Part shown: in pieces, positions 44,773 to 53,152 of the stretch
How positions within the stretch are numbered: position 1 is the stretch's first letter
Layout of the letters: each line of letters starts with the position of its first letter
Program-made: the position numbers and the translations under genes
The notes under the pieces: model-generated
What the model saw: the letters and a program-made list of their open reading frames with translations, nothing else
Database searches by the model: none
Told to the model about the DNA's origin: nothing
Source: Ruminococcus sp. OA3
Lineage (GTDB): Bacteria > Bacillota > Clostridia > Lachnospirales > Lachnospiraceae
Assembly (NCBI RefSeq): GCF_022440845.1
Contig: NZ_JAKNTO010000001.1
Coordinates: forward strand, 992,001-1,056,000
DNA length: 64,000 nucleotides
Direction: 5' to 3'

Positions 44773-46119
44773 ATGAGACTGAGACTGCCGCCGGCGGTTT
44801 GGATGATCATTGACAAGCTTACACAGAGTGGATATGAGGCATATGCTGTCGGGGGGTGTGTGAGGGACAGTGTACTGGACCGCTCACCGGATGACTGGGA
44901 TATCACTACGTCTGCGACCCCCGGACAGGTGAAAGAATTGTTTCGTCATACTGTGGATACCGGGCTGGCGCACGGTACGGTAACCGTCCTCGTCTCCGGG
45001 GAAGGATTTGAGGTGACTACGTACCGTATTGACGGAAAGTATGAGGACGGACGACATCCCAAAGATGTGACATTTACACCGAATTTGTCAGAGGATTTAA
45101 AACGGCGGGATTTTACGATCAATGCGATGGCATACAGTCCGGCTGCCGGGCTGATCGATATATTCGGCGGCATGCAGGATCTGCAGAGACACAGAATTCG
45201 CTGTGTGGGGGAACCCGCACAGCGTTTTTCAGAAGATGCCCTGCGCATTCTGCGGGCTGTCCGATTCTCTGCCCAGCTGGGCTTTACAATCGAGGAGAAT
45301 ACGAGAAAAGCAATTCGGAAACTGGCTCCCACCCTGTCCAAAATCAGTGCAGAGAGAATTCAGACGGAGCTCGTGAAGTTGTTGATGTCACCGCGGCCCA
45401 CGATGATCCGCGAGGCATATGAGACGGGCATCACGGCCGCAGTGCTGCCGGAATTCGACGAGATGATGTGCACGCCGCAGAATAACCCGGATCACGTGTA
45501 CTCAGTGGGGGAACATACACTGGAAGTGCTGCGCCACATTGAGAAAGACAAGGTGCTGAGAATCGCTGCACTGCTGCATGATGTCGGAAAGCCGGCGGTG
45601 AGGACGACGGATGAAAATGGTGTCGATCACTTTAACGGGCATCATAAAGCAGGGGCTGATCGCGCCAGAAGTATCTTAAAACGTCTGAAATTCGACAACG
45701 ATACCATTGAACAGGTTAAGAATCTGGTATACTGGCATGATACGAAGACGCAGGCGGAAGAGCGTCTCGTCAGACGTGCGGTGCACCGTATCGGAGAGGA
45801 CCTGTTTCCGCGTCTTTTGAAGCTGCAGTATGCGGATACGATGGCACAGAGCGGCTGGTACAGGCAGGAGAAGCTCAGACGCCTGGAGGGTGTCAGTGTG
45901 CTGTTCGATAAGATTGTTTCAGAGAAACAATGTGTATCCCTGAAGACCCTGAAACTGTCGGGCGGTGACCTCATGGCGCTGGGGATGAAGCCGGGACCTA
46001 AGATCGGAATCGTGCTGCAGGAAGCACTGGAAGAGGTTCTCGATGATCCGGCACGGAATACCAGGGAGTACCTGCTGGCATTTGCCGGGAAAAAAACGGC
46101 AGGGAAACAGACAGTGTGA
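44773..46119 (+). CDS. cca: CCA tRNA nucleotidyltransferase with HD domain
   Basis: A 448-residue polymerase-beta-type enzyme that adds CCA to tRNA 3' ends: AVGGCVRDSVLDRSPDDWDI holds the catalytic GG and DxD, RRDFTINAMAY follows, and an HD domain (LHDVGKP, HFNGHH) occupies about 240-350. AAGGAG selects ATG 44773 over GTG 44767. The two tRNA genes in this window lack an encoded CCA, so this enzyme is needed. Confidence 0.95.
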   Translation: MRLRLPPAVWMIIDKLTQSGYEAYAVGGCVRDSVLDRSPDDWDITTSATPGQVKELFRHTVDTGLAHGTVTVLVSGEGFEVTTYRIDGKYEDGRHPKDVTFTPNLSEDLKRRDFTINAMAYSPAAGLIDIFGGMQDLQRHRIRCVGEPAQRFSEDALRILRAVRFSAQLGFTIEENTRKAIRKLAPTLSKISAERIQTELVKLLMSPRPTMIREAYETGITAAVLPEFDEMMCTPQNNPDHVYSVGEHTLEVLRHIEKDKVLRIAALLHDVGKPAVRTTDENGVDHFNGHHKAGADRARSILKRLKFDNDTIEQVKNLVYWHDTKTQAEERLVRRAVHRIGEDLFPRLLKLQYADTMAQSGWYRQEKLRRLEGVSVLFDKIVSEKQCVSLKTLKLSGGDLMALGMKPGPKIGIVLQEALEEVLDDPARNTREYLLAFAGKKTAGKQTV

Positions 46120-46207
46120 GAATGCATCAGACTGCTCCGTCCATAAATTGTATATTTTTTACCCCTTCAACATAAGATAGAAAGAGCTTATGGTGAGGGG
46201 GTTTGTT

Positions 46208-47209
46208 ATGTACGATTATGGGTTAAGTGTAATGGAACAGTATGGACTGACAGTAAAGTCATCGTACCGGGGACGCGGAGCGCTGATCTGTGAAACTCAG
46301 CGCGGACTTAAGATAGTAAAAGAGTACCGGGGATCGGAGAAGAAACTGGAGCTTCAGAGGAAACTGCAGCTTCATATTCTGGAGAGCGGAGAGACCAGAG
46401 TGGACTGTGTGCTGGAAAATGAAGAAGGAAAGCTGGTCTCCAATGACAGAGATGGTATTCCGTATGTGGTAAGAGAATGGTTTACGGGGAGAGAATGCGA
46501 TACAAAGTCCGCAAGTGATGTTCTTGAAGGGGTGAAAGCGCTTGCCCGGTTACATAATGTCATGCAAATGCCGCTGGAGGAGAATTACCGGAAGGAGTCT
46601 CTCCTGGATGAATGTACACGGCATAACCGGGAAATCAGGAAAATAGGAAATTTCATCCGAAAGAAAAATTCCAGAACAGATTTTGAAATGCAGCTTCTTC
46701 GCTGTATGGACAGCTTTCTGAAACAGGGCGAGACGGCTGTGGAACAGCTTGAACGTTCCGGTTATCAGGAGCTGTACCAAACGGCGATGGAAACGGGCAG
46801 TGTCTGCCATGGTGAGTGTAATCAGCACAATATAATATGGACGGGCGGTCGCCCGACACTGATCAATTATGAAAAATGGAACTATGATGTTCAGGTAGCT
46901 GACCTGTATCAGTTTATGAGAAAGATACTGGAAAAACATAACTGGGATATCGGACTTGGAAAAAGCATGCTCACAGGATATCACAGCGTTAAACCACTTT
47001 CTGAGGAGGAAGTACTCAATCTGAAGATCAGGCTTTCTTATCCCTGGAAATTCTGGAAACTGGTCAACTATTATGCAAACAATCACAAAGCCTGGATTTC
47101 GGGGCGCAACTCGGAAAAACTTCAGCTGGTCATGAGGCAGCAGAAGGCGTGGTCGGAATTTCTAAAAACCTGTTTTTCTGATTTCCTTTTTCCGTCAGAT
47201 ACGCTATAA
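46208..47209 (+). CDS. CotS-family spore-coat kinase-like protein
   Basis: A 333-residue protein of the APH/CotS fold with the CotS-typical VADLYQFMRKILEKHNWD segment. The catalytic loop expected as HGDxxxxN reads CHGECNQHN (Asp to Glu) and the metal Asp expected in IDF reads INYE (Asp to Asn). It is possibly a pseudokinase. CotS proteins are spore-coat components. GAGGGGG at 46196-46202 selects ATG 46208. Confidence 0.8.
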   Translation: MYDYGLSVMEQYGLTVKSSYRGRGALICETQRGLKIVKEYRGSEKKLELQRKLQLHILESGETRVDCVLENEEGKLVSNDRDGIPYVVREWFTGRECDTKSASDVLEGVKALARLHNVMQMPLEENYRKESLLDECTRHNREIRKIGNFIRKKNSRTDFEMQLLRCMDSFLKQGETAVEQLERSGYQELYQTAMETGSVCHGECNQHNIIWTGGRPTLINYEKWNYDVQVADLYQFMRKILEKHNWDIGLGKSMLTGYHSVKPLSEEEVLNLKIRLSYPWKFWKLVNYYANNHKAWISGRNSEKLQLVMRQQKAWSEFLKTCFSDFLFPSDTL

Positions 47210-47241
47210 TAAGAGAAAAGAAGCTGGTAGGAGGTACCTTT

Positions 47242-48972
47242 ATGAACTATAAGGAAACATATGAATTGTGGGTGAATTCACCTTACTTTGACGAAGAAAC
47301 CAAGGCAGAGCTTAAAAGTATTGCAAATGATGAACAGGAAATCAAAGAACGTTTTTATAAGGACCTTGAATTTGGTACTGCCGGTCTCCGCGGTGTGATC
47401 GGTGCAGGGACCAATCGTATGAATATTTACGTAGTGAGAAAGACCACACAGGGTCTTGCAAACTATATTGCCGGGCTGAATGCAAAAGATCAGGGCGTGG
47501 CCATTGCATTTGACTCCAGAAGGATGTCTCCGGAATTTGCGAATGAAGCAGCGCTGTGTCTGGCAGCGAACGGGATTAAAGCTTATATTTTTGAATCACT
47601 GCGTCCGACACCGGAACTCTCCTATGCAGTTCGTAAGCTTGGATGTATCGCCGGCATCAATATCACAGCCAGCCATAATCCGCCGGAATATAATGGATAT
47701 AAAGTATACTGGGAGGACGGTGCCCAGATCACACCGCCTCATGATTCCGGAATCATGGATGAAGTTCAGAAGGTTACAGATTACAATGACGTGAAAACAA
47801 TGGACAAAGATGCCGCCCAAAATGCAGGAATGTACGTTGTTATCGGCCGGGAAGTTGACGATGCATATATGGAAGAACTGAAAAGCCAGGTGCTCCATAT
47901 GGATGCTATCAGGGAGACCGCAAAAGATCTGAAGATCGTCTACAGCCCGCTGCATGGAACCGGAAATATTCCCGCGCGCCGCGTGCTTCAGGAGCTGGGA
48001 TTTGAAAATGTGTACGTTGTAAAAGAGCAGGAACTTCCGGACGGGGAATTCCCTACTGTCAGCTATCCGAATCCTGAGGCTGAAGAGGCTTTTACACTTG
48101 GTTTAAAGCTGGCGAAGGAAGTGGATGCAGATCTGGTGCTTGCAACGGATCCGGATGCTGACCGGCTTGGCGTGTACGTGAAAGACCGTGAAGGTAAATA
48201 TCATACGTTGACCGGAAATATGTCGGGCTGCCTTCTTGCAGATTATGAGATCGGACAGAAAAAAGCCCTGAAAGGCCTGCCGGATGACGGAGCACTGATT
48301 AAAACTATCGTAACGACGAATATGGCGGACGCGATCGCCAAATACTATGGTGTGAAATTAATCGAGGTGCTGACAGGATTTAAATTTATCGGACAGCAGA
48401 TTCTGGGCTTTGAACAGAATAAGAAGGGAACCTATCTCTTCGGATTTGAGGAGAGCTACGGATGCCTGATCGGAACTCATGCGAGAGATAAAGATGCCAT
48501 CGTGGCGACAATGGCACTCTGTGAAGCAGCAGCCTACTACAGGACCCAGGACAAAACGCTTTGGGATGCAATGATCGATATGTATGAACGCTATGGTTAT
48601 TATAAGGATGACATTAAGGCCATCACTCTGAAAGGGATCGAAGGTCTGGAAAAGATTCAGGAAATCTTAAGCGGACTGCGGGAGAATCCGCCTGCGAAGA
48701 TCGGAGCCTACGATGTTCTGTCCGTGAGGGATTATCAGAAAGACACGATCACTGAGACGGCAACCGGCGATGTGAAGCCGACTGGACTGCCAAAATCCAA
48801 TGTTCTGTACTATGACCTGACAGATGATGCATGGGTATGTGTACGTCCGTCAGGAACAGAGCCTAAGGTTAAATTCTATTACGGTATCAAAGGTACATCT
48901 CTTAAAGATGCTGACTCGAAATCGGAAGCCCTGGGTAAAGAAGTGCTTGCCATGATCGACCGTATGATGTAA
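47242..48972 (+). CDS. pgcA: Phosphoglucomutase/phosphomannomutase
   Basis: A 576-residue alpha-D-phosphohexomutase: GTAGLRGVIGAGTNRMN, phosphoserine loop TASHNPPEYNGYK, metal loop ATDPDADRLG, sugar loop GFEESYG and phosphate loop RPSGTEPKVKFY. It interconverts glucose-1- and -6-phosphate for glycogen and wall precursors. AGGAGG precedes the ATG. Confidence 0.95.
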   Translation: MNYKETYELWVNSPYFDEETKAELKSIANDEQEIKERFYKDLEFGTAGLRGVIGAGTNRMNIYVVRKTTQGLANYIAGLNAKDQGVAIAFDSRRMSPEFANEAALCLAANGIKAYIFESLRPTPELSYAVRKLGCIAGINITASHNPPEYNGYKVYWEDGAQITPPHDSGIMDEVQKVTDYNDVKTMDKDAAQNAGMYVVIGREVDDAYMEELKSQVLHMDAIRETAKDLKIVYSPLHGTGNIPARRVLQELGFENVYVVKEQELPDGEFPTVSYPNPEAEEAFTLGLKLAKEVDADLVLATDPDADRLGVYVKDREGKYHTLTGNMSGCLLADYEIGQKKALKGLPDDGALIKTIVTTNMADAIAKYYGVKLIEVLTGFKFIGQQILGFEQNKKGTYLFGFEESYGCLIGTHARDKDAIVATMALCEAAAYYRTQDKTLWDAMIDMYERYGYYKDDIKAITLKGIEGLEKIQEILSGLRENPPAKIGAYDVLSVRDYQKDTITETATGDVKPTGLPKSNVLYYDLTDDAWVCVRPSGTEPKVKFYYGIKGTSLKDADSKSEALGKEVLAMIDRMM

Positions 48973-48996
48973 TACCGGATGAATTTGGAGGACCCC

Positions 48997-49701
48997 ATGG
49001 AAAAGACATACTCATTTGAAGAACTGAAAGAGATCATCGCGAAACTGAGAAGCCCGGACGGATGCCCCTGGGACCGCGAGCAGACGCACGAGAGTCTCAG
49101 AGCCTGTATGGTCGAGGAGGCCTATGAGGCAGTTGACGGGATACGCATCCTCTCTGAGACCGGGGCGTGGGACAACCTGTGTGAGGAGCTGGGGGATGTA
49201 CTTCTGCAGGTGCTGATGCACAGCCGGATTGCCGAGGAGGAAGGGCTGTTTGGGCTTGATGATGTGATCCAGGGAATCAGTGAAAAGATGATCCGCAGGC
49301 ACCCTCATGTGTTTGGGGACCAGAAGGCGGATGATTCCGGACAGGTTCTGGTAAACTGGGAGCAGATTAAAAAGCAGGAAAAAAAGGATCAGCCCGGGGT
49401 ATCAGAACTGGAAGCTGTTCCGCACAGTCTTCCTGCCCTGATCCGCACATCAAAGGTCCTGAAAAAGATCGAAAACTTAACCGGCGAATTTTCCAGTGAA
49501 AGTGACAGTATACGCAGTGCACGTGAATGTCTGGAAAAACTGGAGGATGGCAGCAGCGAGGAGGATTCCGAAGTGATCGGTGCGCTGCTCGCCCATATCT
49601 GTAATCTCTCCAGAAAGCGCAGAGTCCACGCGGAGGAGGCGCTTGGAGATTATCTGGAAGAGACGATTAAAAAAGCAGAATTCCTTGACAAACCCATGTA
49701 A
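48997..49701 (+). CDS. mazG: Nucleoside triphosphate pyrophosphohydrolase MazG
   Basis: A 234-residue MazG: LRSPDGCPWDREQTHESL, EEAYEAVDGI and EELGDVLLQV carry the Glu/Asp metal ligands, and a second MazG-like half follows. It lacks the N-terminal methylase domain of Bacillus YabN. GGAGG selects ATG 48997. It precedes the HU and rqcP genes, the conserved Firmicute order. Confidence 0.93.
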   Translation: MEKTYSFEELKEIIAKLRSPDGCPWDREQTHESLRACMVEEAYEAVDGIRILSETGAWDNLCEELGDVLLQVLMHSRIAEEEGLFGLDDVIQGISEKMIRRHPHVFGDQKADDSGQVLVNWEQIKKQEKKDQPGVSELEAVPHSLPALIRTSKVLKKIENLTGEFSSESDSIRSARECLEKLEDGSSEEDSEVIGALLAHICNLSRKRRVHAEEALGDYLEETIKKAEFLDKPM

Positions 49702-49808
49702 ACGTTATATAAATATTGAGTAGGGTTTATCCGATTTTGTTTGATTGATACAAAAGGATCATAAAACCGTAAGAAATGAAAATAGAAGATTTCAGAGGAG
49801 GAATACTC

Positions 49809-50087
49809 ATGAACAAGACAGAATTAATTGCAGCTATGGCTGACCAGGCAGAATTATCCAAAAAAGATGCAGAAGCTGCGCTTAAAGCATTCGTAGATGT
49901 GATCGCAGCAGAGTTAAAGAAGGGTGAAAAAGTTCAGCTGGTTGGTTTCGGCACTTTTGAAGTGGCTGAAAGAGCTGCAAGAGAAGGCAGAAATCCTCAG
50001 ACAGGTAAAACAATGAAGATTGAAGCTTCGAAGGCACCGAAATTTAAAGCAGGAAAAGCTTTAAAAGATATGGTGAATGAGAAATAA
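49809..50087 (+). CDS. hup: DNA-binding protein HU
   Basis: A 91-residue HU/IHF-family protein with the [12 protein letters not shown] start, GFGTFEV and the [10 protein letters not shown] DNA-binding arm. AGAGGAGG selects ATG 49809. Confidence 0.97.
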   Translation: MNKTELIAAMADQAELSKKDAEAALKAFVDVIAAELKKGEKVQLVGFGTFEVAERAAREGRNPQTGKTMKIEASKAPKFKAGKALKDMVNEK

Positions 50088-50101
50088 TTTTAGTAACCAT
50101 C

Positions 50102-50132
50102 GGAGGGACAAGCAATTGTCTCTCCTTTTTTT
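50102..50132 (+). terminator. Intrinsic terminator after hup
   Basis: A 10-bp stem (50102-50111/50116-50125, one G-T) with a GCAA tetraloop and seven T. Confidence 0.93.
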
Positions 50133-50160
50133 CGCAATGAGAAATACGGAGGTAAGGTTT

Positions 50161-50400
50161 ATGAGACTGGATAAGTTTCTGAAAGTGTCACGTCTGATCA
50201 AACGGCGTACAGTTGCAAATGAGGCATGTGATGCGGGCAGGGTTCTCGTGAATGGGAATCCGGCAAAAGCATCGGTTAAGGTAAAAGCGGGAGATATCCT
50301 GGAAATACAGTTTGGTACCAAAACCGTAAAGGTGGAGGTGCTGGATGTAAAGGAAACTGTTAAAAAAGAAGAGGCGGAAAGTCTTTACCGTTATCTGTAG
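50161..50400 (+). CDS. rqcP: RqcP/YabO S4-domain protein
   Basis: A 79-residue S4 RNA-binding protein: MRLDKFLKVSRLIKRRTVA … AGRVLVNGNPAK. In Bacillus this protein acts with RqcH in alanine tailing of stalled nascent chains on 50S subunits. CGGAGG precedes the ATG at 50161. Confidence 0.93.
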   Translation: MRLDKFLKVSRLIKRRTVANEACDAGRVLVNGNPAKASVKVKAGDILEIQFGTKTVKVEVLDVKETVKKEEAESLYRYL

Positions 50401-50436
50401 GACACCCGTGTAAACCGGCGATGTTTTCAGCCGGAG

Positions 50437-50465
50437 GCATATCGGGAAGGAAACCCCCATATAAT
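50437..50465 (+). promoter_or_regulatory. Sigma-E-like promoter of yabP
   Basis: GCATATC at 50437-50443 and CATATAAT at 50458-50465, with a 14-bp spacer, fit the sigma-E pattern (KMATATT, N14, CATACAnT) with one deviation in each box. In Bacillus yabP is under sigma-E. It lies 29 bp before the yabP start. Confidence 0.7.
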
Positions 50466-50494
50466 GAAAAAGAGACGTGTATGGGGAGAATGAT

Positions 50495-50779
50495 ATGGAG
50501 GAGGCAACACGCAAGGAACACGGGCTTACGCTGGATGGCCGGAGAGCCGGTAAGATTACCGGTGTCGTGGATGTGGTATCTTTTGATCCGGAGATGATCC
50601 TGCTGGAGACATCTCAGGGGATGCTGACGATCAAAGGTCAGGAGCTGCATGTGAGCCGCCTGTATCTGGAAAAGGGAGAAGTAGACGTAGAGGGTCTTTT
50701 CCAGAGCATGGTTTATTCGGATGACGGGAATTATGGGCGCAGGCAGAAGGGCAGTCTGGTCAAAAGACTGTTTAAATAA
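50495..50779 (+). CDS. yabP: Sporulation protein YabP
   Basis: A 94-residue protein with the YabP/YqfC beta-fold pattern: HGLTLDGRRAGKITGVVDVVSF, GMLTIKGQELHVSRL. It is needed for sporulation in Bacillus, in the mother-cell compartment. GGGGAG selects ATG 50495. Confidence 0.9.
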   Translation: MEEATRKEHGLTLDGRRAGKITGVVDVVSFDPEMILLETSQGMLTIKGQELHVSRLYLEKGEVDVEGLFQSMVYSDDGNYGRRQKGSLVKRLFK

Positions 50780-50782
50780 AGC

Positions 50783-51217
50783 ATGAGCGCATATATGAGC
50801 AGCGAGCTGCTGCTGTTTGCAAAATCCCTCTGGTACGGAGCTGTTATGCTGTTAGGGTATGATTTCTTTCGTATTATACGTCGCGTCATACATCACCGGC
50901 CGGTTTGGGTCATTACAGAGGATCTCTGCTATTGGATTGGCAGCGGATTCTTTTTATTTTCCAGGATATATCAGGAAAATAATGGAGTTCTGCGTGGATA
51001 TTTCTTTGTAGGGATCCTGCTCGGCATGGTGTTATATCATTATACGCTCAGCAGCTGTCTGGTGCGTTTTACAGCGCTCTTTTTGAATAAAATAAAAGAA
51101 TTTTTTCGAATGCTGACAAAGAAGATAATATTTTTGATAAAAAGGTTGAAATTTTTGGTATTACGATGTAAAATTTCCTTATCTAGGTTATTATGTAGAT
51201 TATTGCGAAAGTCGTGA
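50783..51217 (+). CDS. yabQ: Sporulation membrane protein YabQ
   Basis: A 144-residue protein with three to four TM helices in the first 90 residues and a basic, hydrophobic C-terminus. The segment LLGYDFFRIIRRV and the position between yabP and divIC identify it. Only 3 bp separate it from yabP and there is no ribosome site of its own, so it depends on coupling. Confidence 0.88.
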   Translation: MSAYMSSELLLFAKSLWYGAVMLLGYDFFRIIRRVIHHRPVWVITEDLCYWIGSGFFLFSRIYQENNGVLRGYFFVGILLGMVLYHYTLSSCLVRFTALFLNKIKEFFRMLTKKIIFLIKRLKFLVLRCKISLSRLLCRLLRKS

Positions 51218-51223
51218 GGTCAT

Positions 51224-51547
51224 ATGAGTTCAAAAAAAAATTCAGCAAAAATGAGAGCAAAACGCAACCAGAGATATAATAAAATGGCTATGGTTGGCAT
51301 CAGCATCGTGGTATGCATGCTGTTAGTTGTGTTATTCGTCCAGGGGCAGTCCGTCAGGGAGCGGATCTCGGCAAATAATCAGAAACAGGATGAACTTGCT
51401 CAACAGATAGAAGACGAGAACAAACGTACAGAAGATATTGAGAACATGCAGGAATACATGCAGAGTGATGAGTATATCGAAAAGATAGCCAAGGAAAAAA
51501 TTGGCCTGGTGAAAGAAAACGAGATTATTTTCAAAGAGGCGGATTAG
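51224..51547 (+). CDS. divIC: Septum formation initiator DivIC
   Basis: A 107-residue bitopic protein: basic cytoplasmic N-terminus, TM helix at about 22-42, an extracellular coiled coil at about 45-80, and the conserved IEKIAKEKIGLVKENEIIF tail. It works with FtsL and DivIB in the divisome. Confidence 0.93.
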   Translation: MSSKKNSAKMRAKRNQRYNKMAMVGISIVVCMLLVVLFVQGQSVRERISANNQKQDELAQQIEDENKRTEDIENMQEYMQSDEYIEKIAKEKIGLVKENEIIFKEAD

Positions 51548-51588
51548 GGGTTTTTTGTCTAAAATTTCTTTGGACTGCCAGTGTGTAT

Positions 51589-51621
51589 TTGACAAGTTTC
51601 TTATAATAAAGCATCTATAAT
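51589..51621 (+). promoter_or_regulatory. Spo0A-type promoter of spoIIE
   Basis: TTGACA at 51589-51594 and TATAAT at 51616-51621 are 21 bp apart. Such long spacing is the hallmark of Spo0A-activated sigma-A promoters of spoIIE and spoIIG. TTTGACA is one base from the reversed 0A box TTCGACA and overlaps the -35, as in spoIIG. A second TATAAT at 51602-51607 is too close to the -35 to serve it. Confidence 0.75.
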
Positions 51622-51663
51622 AAATCTCTGAGAGTATATATAAGATAAGGGGGTTTATGCCAG

Positions 51664-53142
51664 ATGCAGGATTTAATCATTGCCATGCTCGCGATCAGTG
51701 CGATACTGATACTTCGGGACATGGCAAAAATTGTCTTTTGGGGGAGAAAAAAGGAAGATCCCGTCTACGACTGTCATCCGCAGAAGGAACGGATGGAACA
51801 GTATGCACAGTCATTGCAGAAACTGGCAGACACGTTTTATCAGATGCCGTGCCGGAGGGAGCGCCTGAGCAACAGCGAGATAGAAGGGATCTTCGCGAAG
51901 ATGCAGGATAAACTCTGCAGCAGATGTCCGAAAAAGGAAATCTGCTGGAGGCAGCAAAGCATTATGACGTGTCAGAAGGTGTGTGACATGCTCTGCCTGA
52001 TTGAGGAGGGCAATGCGGAAAAAATTTTAAGGGCACAGGGAGACTGGTATGCAGACTGCCTGAACGCAGGTAAATTCGTGGAATACCTGCAGGATGAATT
52101 CCAGAATGCAAGGCAAAATCTGATCTGGAACAATCGACAGATAGAAAACAGAGTTGCAGTTGCGGAGCAGTTAAATGAAGTCGCACATACGATTCAGAAG
52201 GTTGCGGCAGATTTGTATGATATTGCAGCGGTTTCCGGAGATATGGAGCAGCGGGTCAAAAAGATCATGCAGAAGCGCCACGTTCTCGTGAAACAGATAT
52301 GGATGATGGAAAAGCCGGATGAGAAGATGAAACTTTTTCTGACGATGCGGGTCAGAGGCGGACAGTGCATTGCAGTCAGTGAAGTGGCTTCCATACTGTC
52401 CGAAATGTACGACCGCAGACTCGTTCCTGCAAGGGACAGCCGGGCTATCGTGAACAGCGATGTGCGTACGGTATTGTTTGTGGAGGACACAAATTATAAA
52501 GTGCTCTATGGTGTTGCAAAAGTCACGAAAGAAAATGAAACCGTATCCGGTGATAATTATGTCTGCACACAGGGAGAGGAGCAGTTTGTCATGTGTCTGT
52601 CGGATGGAATGGGTTCAGGTCTGGAGGCGTGTCAGGAGAGTGAGGCAGTGGTAGAGATTCTGGAACAGTTTCTCACAACCGGGTTCTCGCGGGAGACGGC
52701 GGCACGTATGCTGAATTCAGCGCTTGTACTGCAGCGCAGGGATGGTATGTACTCGACCGTTGATATCTGTGCATTGAATCTCTACACCGGAGTATGCGAA
52801 TTTTTAAAAGCGGGGGCCGCCACCACCTTTATCAAACGTGACCAGTGGGTGGAGGCGATCTCGTCGACGACACTTGCGGCGGGTCTGCTTCAGCAGATGG
52901 ATTTTGAGACGACGACCAAAAAAATGTATGACGGGGATTATCTGATCATGGTAACAGACGGGGTGCTGGATGCACTTCCGAAAGAGAGGGAAGAGGAGAC
53001 GATGAAAGAGATCATTCTGCAGGTACATAGCACGCAGCCCAGGGAAGTTGGGCGCAATATCATGGAAAAAGTCATGGGATACTGCGGTTACCGCGCGGGA
53101 GACGATATGACAGTGCTTGTGGCAGGTGTCTGGAGAAAATAG
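51664..53142 (+). CDS. spoIIE: SpoIIE-type phosphatase, short form with one TM helix
   Basis: A PP2C phosphatase that dephosphorylates SpoIIAA to activate sigma-F in the forespore. It has 492 residues: one hydrophobic helix (residues 2-18), a central regulatory region with Cys pairs (CSRCPKKEIC), and a PP2C domain from about 275 with SDGMGSG (metal Asp) and VTDGVLD. Classical SpoIIE has about 800 residues and ten TM helices, which are absent here. ATG 51664 is used; ATG 51657 opens another frame. Confidence 0.85.
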   Translation: MQDLIIAMLAISAILILRDMAKIVFWGRKKEDPVYDCHPQKERMEQYAQSLQKLADTFYQMPCRRERLSNSEIEGIFAKMQDKLCSRCPKKEICWRQQSIMTCQKVCDMLCLIEEGNAEKILRAQGDWYADCLNAGKFVEYLQDEFQNARQNLIWNNRQIENRVAVAEQLNEVAHTIQKVAADLYDIAAVSGDMEQRVKKIMQKRHVLVKQIWMMEKPDEKMKLFLTMRVRGGQCIAVSEVASILSEMYDRRLVPARDSRAIVNSDVRTVLFVEDTNYKVLYGVAKVTKENETVSGDNYVCTQGEEQFVMCLSDGMGSGLEACQESEAVVEILEQFLTTGFSRETAARMLNSALVLQRRDGMYSTVDICALNLYTGVCEFLKAGAATTFIKRDQWVEAISSTTLAAGLLQQMDFETTTKKMYDGDYLIMVTDGVLDALPKEREEETMKEIILQVHSTQPREVGRNIMEKVMGYCGYRAGDDMTVLVAGVWRK

Positions 53143-53152
53143 GAGAAAGAGT

